64,000 bases of DNA, taken from contig NZ_PRDW01000011.1 in the NCBI RefSeq assembly GCF_002927045.1, positions 46,721 to 110,720 of the forward strand, given 5' to 3'. Of this stretch, positions 60,928 to 64,000 are shown piece by piece; positions within the stretch are counted from its first letter, which is position 1; the number at the start of each line of letters is the position of its first letter. This DNA comes from Mycetohabitans endofungorum (GTDB taxonomy: Bacteria; Pseudomonadota; Gammaproteobacteria; Burkholderiales; Burkholderiaceae). The notes under the pieces were generated by a model that did no database searches, was not told where the DNA came from, and worked only from the letters and a program-made list of their open reading frames with translations. The position numbers were made by a program, and so were the translations under genes.

Positions 60928-61212
60928 TTACATATGGTTGACTTTGTCCGGTAACTGATAGAAGGTCGGATGGCGATAGATCTTGTCGCCGGCCGGATCG
61001 AACAGTTCGGACTTTTCGTCGGGCGCCGACGCGGTAATCGCCGCGGCTGGTACGACCCAGATGCTCACGCCTTCCTGCCGGCGCGTGTAGACGTCACGCG
61101 CCATGCGCAGCGCCATTTGTGCGTCCGCCGCATGCAGGCTGCCACAATGTTTGTGGTCCAGCCCCTGTTTGCTGCGTACAAATACTTCCCAAATCGGCCA
61201 TTCTTTGCTCAT
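60928..61212 (-). CDS. paaB: phenylacetyl-CoA 1,2-epoxidase subunit PaaB
   Basis: 94 residues: MSKEWPIWEVFVRSKQGLDH then KHCGSLHAADAQMALRMARD and VYTRRQEGVSIWVVPAAAIT, the full PaaB signature. In studied systems PaaB is a small bridging subunit of the epoxidase complex. It starts 31 bp after the paaA stop with a GAGGAACCC Shine-Dalgarno. Confidence 0.95.
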   Translation of the reverse strand: MSKEWPIWEVFVRSKQGLDHKHCGSLHAADAQMALRMARDVYTRRQEGVSIWVVPAAAITASAPDEKSELFDPAGDKIYRHPTFYQLPDKVNHM

Positions 61213-61243
61213 GGGTTCCTCCTCGATCCTTGCTGGCGCACCA

Positions 61244-62242
61244 CTACGCCGCTTTCTGTTTGTTGCGCCGAGCCTGCTTGGCCTCGTACGCTAGCGCCGC
61301 CTCGCGTACCCAAGCGCCGTCCTCATGCGCCTTCACGCGCGTGGCCAGCCGCTCGCGGTTGCAGGGGCCGTCGCCGTTGACCACGCGCCAGAATTCTTCC
61401 CAGTCCACCGTGCCGTAGTCGTAGTGGCCGCGCGCCTCATTCCACTTCAAGTCCGGATCGGGTAGCGTGACGCCGAGGACCTTGGCCTGCTCGACGGTCG
61501 CGTCGACAAATTTTTGCCGAAGGTCATCGTTCGATATGCGCTTGATACCCCATTTGGCGGACTGGTTGCTGTGCACCGAGTCCTTGTCGCTCGGACCGAA
61601 CATCATGAGCACTGGCCACCACCAGCGGTCCACGGCCTGTTGCACCATCTCGCGCTGTGCTGCGGTACCCTGCATCATGACCAGCAACGCATCGAAACCT
61701 TGGCGTTGGTGGAACGACTCTTCCTTGCAGATGCGGATCATCGCGCGCGCATAAGGGCCATACGTGCAGCGGCACAGCGGGATCTGGTTCATGATCGCAG
61801 CGCCATCGACTAGCCACCCGATCACGCCGACGTCGGCCCAACTCGGCGTAGGATAGTTAAAAATGCTCGAATATTTCGCACGGCCGCTGTGCAGCGCATC
61901 GAGCATCTGATCGCGCGACACGCCCAGCGTTTCCGCGGCGCTGTACAGGTACAGCCCATGACCACCCTCGTCCTGCACCTTGGCTAACAGGATCACCTTG
62001 CGTTTCAAGCTCGGCGCGCGACTGATCCAGTTGCCTTCGGGCAACATGCCGACGATTTCGGAGTGCGCGTGCTGCGAGATTTGCCGCACTAACGTCTTGC
62101 GATAGGCATCAGGCATCCAGTCCTGCGGCTCGATCTTGTCGTCCGCGGCGATGCGCGCGTCAAAGCGCTGCTGATCTATGCTGGCAACGGGGCTGTCGGC
62201 CAGCGCGGCGTTGCTCGGTAGGTCGAGCGACTGCGTATACAT
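61244..62242 (-). CDS. paaA: phenylacetyl-CoA 1,2-epoxidase, catalytic subunit PaaA
   Basis: 332 residues. The diiron oxygenase subunit turns phenylacetyl-CoA into the ring 1,2-epoxide, the committed aerobic step. The four-helix bundle has [40 protein letters not shown] (E-x-x-H-type ligands), [20 protein letters not shown] (second E-x-x-x-H), and [20 protein letters not shown]. The sequence is complete. It is the promoter-proximal gene, with a TetR-type palindrome about 40 bp upstream of the start. Later pathway genes (paaG, paaZ, paaF, paaJ, paaK) are not in the window. Confidence 0.96.
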   Translation of the reverse strand: MYTQSLDLPSNAALADSPVASIDQQRFDARIAADDKIEPQDWMPDAYRKTLVRQISQHAHSEIVGMLPEGNWISRAPSLKRKVILLAKVQDEGGHGLYLYSAAETLGVSRDQMLDALHSGRAKYSSIFNYPTPSWADVGVIGWLVDGAAIMNQIPLCRCTYGPYARAMIRICKEESFHQRQGFDALLVMMQGTAAQREMVQQAVDRWWWPVLMMFGPSDKDSVHSNQSAKWGIKRISNDDLRQKFVDATVEQAKVLGVTLPDPDLKWNEARGHYDYGTVDWEEFWRVVNGDGPCNRERLATRVKAHEDGAWVREAALAYEAKQARRNKQKAA

Positions 62243-62281
62243 GGGGAGTCTCCATCAGGATTCTTCGAGCAGTATAAACCT

Positions 62282-62295
62282 ACCGACCGGTCGGT
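62282..62295. promoter_or_regulatory. TetR-type operator upstream of paaA
   Basis: ACCGACCGGTCGGT is a perfect 14-bp palindrome, flanked by T...TA. It lies 40-53 bp before the paaA start and 87 bp before the SGNH start, where a repressor would cover the minus-strand promoter. Its form fits TetR/PaaR-type sites. The TetR gene at 56775 is the candidate regulator. Confidence 0.75.
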
Positions 62296-62381
62296 TAATA
62301 GTTTTTTATCCTGTGAATCCGCTGCCGGCCCGGGCGGCGCGTCATGCCGATGGCCGCGCCTTGTCGATCGCGCGGCCTTCC

Positions 62382-63577
62382 ATGCCCTTGCAAGCTATGT
62401 CGAGCCAGGCGAGCGTCCTGCATCGTTGCCTGCTGCCCGGGCGCCTGACGCGCCGGGTGGCGATCGTCTTGCTGATGGCCGCGGCGCTGATGGGCGTGCC
62501 TGCGATGGCGCAACGCCAACCCGACGCGCTAGGCGCGTCTCAGCCGGCTCGCTGGATTACCGTATGGGCGGTGGCCCCACAGGCGGTGGTGCAGCATCCG
62601 CAGACACCTTCATTCAACCGTGCGCCGGATGTCGCGGGTCGCACGGTCCGGCAGATCGTCTATTCGCGCATGGCGTCCGGGGCGGTACGCGTGCGCTTGT
62701 CGAACGTCTATGGCACGCGACCGATGCGCATCGGCCGTACGGCCATTGCGCTTGCTGCGGGCGGCGGCGCGGTGAGGGCGGGGACGCTACGGGAGGTGAC
62801 ATTTGGCAGGCATGTCGCGGCCACGATCGCGCCGGGTGGCACGTTGATCAGCGATCCGGTGCACATTGCGATGCGGCCGGGCGAGCCGGTGGCGATCAGC
62901 GTCTATGTAGACGCGGGCGTGCCGCCGCCTATACCGTGGTGGCCATCGGCGATTCGATCACCGACGGCATGCGCTCGACGCTGAACTTGAACCGGCGGTG
63001 GCTGGACGAGTTGGCGGCAAGGCTCGCGCGCCAGGGCTTGGGCGGCGTATCGGTGGTCAATCTGGGGATCAGCGGCAATCGTTTGTTGAGCGACTCGGCT
63101 TGCTACGGTGAACGGCTCGTCTCGCGATTCGAGCGCGACGCACTGCAACAACCGGGCGTGCGCGCAGTCATCGTGCTGGTCGGGATCAACGATATCAATT
63201 TCGGCGCCATGTCGCCGCGGGCTGGCCTCGACTGCGATTTCCCGCATACGGTCGTCGGTGCGCCGCAACTGATTGACGGCTATCAGCGAGTGGCTGTAGA
63301 TGCGCGCCGGCGCAACGTCCGAATCTATATCGGGACACTTACGCCGACGGATCTTCCTGCGTCGCGCGAAGCCGTGCGCAGCGCGGTGAACGACTGGATC
63401 AGAAAGCAGCACCAATTCGACGGCGTCATCGATTTCGACGCGGCGCTGCGTAATTCCGCCCACCCGACGCGGATGGCGGTCCGCTACGATAGCGGCGACC
63501 GCGTACATCCAAGCGATGCCGGCTATCGCGCGATGGCCGGCGCGGTACCGCTGGCGTGGTTTGCGCCGCCGCGTTAA
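62382..63577 (+). pseudogene. SGNH/GDSL hydrolase, frameshifted and shortened
   Basis: The first part (MPLQAMSSQASVLHRCLLPG, signal peptide ending MGVPAMAQRQ) runs in one frame through WITVWAVAPQAVVQHPQTPS, RQIVYSRMASGAVRVRLSNV and PGEPVAISVYVDAGVPPP, and stops at 62984. The active-site part continues in another frame from about 62927 with AYTVVAIGDSITDGMRSTLN (GDS nucleophile block I), VNLGISGNRLLSD (block II), VIVLVGINDINFG (block III, GxND) and RVHPSDAGYRAMA (block V, D-x-x-H). Between them family members have about 50 more residues. So a deletion with a frameshift joined the halves. All catalytic blocks survive but are unlinked from the start. Confidence 0.85.
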
Positions 63578-63816
63578 ATGGGGTGGCAAGCGGCGTGCCG
63601 GGGTGGGGGTATGGGGCGTACTAGGGAGGGGCGAGCAAGGTGACAAAGAGGGTGCGCTGAAAAAATATCTGCTAGCCCTTGTGGTGAGCGCGACATTCGC
63701 CTATGATTCGCTGCCTCGCTGCAGGCAGTGGGGCCGCTGAAGGAGCAAACGCAGCGGGCGGGGTGGGCAACGGGGTGTGAGGCGATCAGCATCGCACCGG
63801 GGTGGTAAAAAAGTTG
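63578..63816. other. gene-free upstream region of the rRNA operon
   Basis: About 240 bp, rich in G runs on the left. No open frame is convincing. It may include Fis or UP-type elements, as an A/T-rich stretch (GGTAAAAAAGTTG) sits directly ahead of the promoter. Confidence 0.4.
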
Positions 63817-63845
63817 TTGACGCTTCGCAAGATTGTGTTCATAAT
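63817..63845 (+). promoter_or_regulatory. ribosomal RNA operon promoter
   Basis: TTGACG (63817-63822) and CATAAT (63840-63845) are spaced by 17 bp. An A-rich UP-like stretch precedes the -35, and boxA follows 75 bp downstream. Confidence 0.8.
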
Positions 63846-64000
63846 CTCGTTTCTCTGCTGCTGATGCAGCGACGCGACGCAGGTGCTGAGGCCGGACAGG
63901 TTGAAGCGAAGTCGGCGCGATGCTCTTTAACAAGTAACAGCCGATAAGTGTGGGTACTTGATGGTGCGGGCGAGCTGCGCCCGGGGGTAACAGCCCGGGT
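63846..64000 (+). ncRNA. leader of a ribosomal RNA operon, cut by the window end
   Basis: The transcribed leader contains the antitermination boxA TGCTCTTTAACAA (63921-63933). It is followed by AGCCGATAAGTGTGGGTACT, as in Burkholderia rrn leaders just ahead of 16S. The 16S gene itself lies outside the window. Confidence 0.85.

Noticed and set aside
1..64000. tRNA genes
   Set aside because: No intergenic stretch showed a T-arm GGTTCGA-type sequence with a matching acceptor stem. A tRNAscan-SE run would settle it.

Overview
The window looks like a chromosome segment of a beta-proteobacterium of the Burkholderiaceae. The genes are GC-rich and the housekeeping blocks are Burkholderia-like: rpsU, folB-ttcA, glmU-glmS, argC, pyrE, maeB, the fused indolepyruvate ferredoxin oxidoreductase and paaABCDE. 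DUF3443, DUF2844, DUF4397 and DUF1120 proteins are also typical of that family. Intact genes are interspersed with many eroded genes, so the genome seems to be decaying, as in host-associated Burkholderiaceae such as Mycetohabitans. The genus is inference.

Layout. 1-7.5 kb is a decay zone with remnants of a Crp/Fnr regulator, an IS5-type element, an IS3 transposase, nrdD, hpaD and a BadF-type kinase. Only a low-GC lipoprotein, a nitronate monooxygenase, a cytochrome b561 and rpsU are intact there. 7.5-23.3 kb is mainly core: a Cof hydrolase, a GT4, DUF3443, fpr, an EEP nuclease, an AAA ATPase, a MidA-type methyltransferase, SDR-folB-ttcA, glmU and glmS, with cheZ and LysR remnants. 23.3-25.2 kb is again eroded and carries a 36-bp tandem repeat.

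25.4-36.7 kb is an eleven-gene glycan locus of two converging, translationally coupled operons. The plus operon is SDR, GmhB-like phosphatase, GT9, carbamoyltransferase, GT2, GT9, GT. The minus operon is GT4, UDP-xylose-synthase-like, PIG-L deacetylase, GT2. There is no flippase, polymerase or export gene. The set predicts a carbamoylated, heptose- or xylose-containing glycan or glycoside.

37-49 kb holds DUF2795 and DUF4397 proteins, Ku, a chaperone-usher fimbrial operon, a cluster of DnaA-box-like sites beside an AT-rich tract, a 1-Cys peroxiredoxin, a LysE exporter between two near-identical small-RNA genes with CTCCTCC anti-Shine-Dalgarno motifs, argC, a YbhB-like protein and pyrE. 49-63.6 kb is metabolic: maeB, the indolepyruvate oxidoreductase with a dead Lrp-type regulator beside it, a TetR regulator, paaABCDE with a perfect palindrome upstream of paaA, and a frameshifted SGNH hydrolase. 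The window ends inside the leader of a ribosomal RNA operon (promoter and boxA visible; 16S lies beyond the edge).

No tRNA gene, CRISPR array or prophage was seen.
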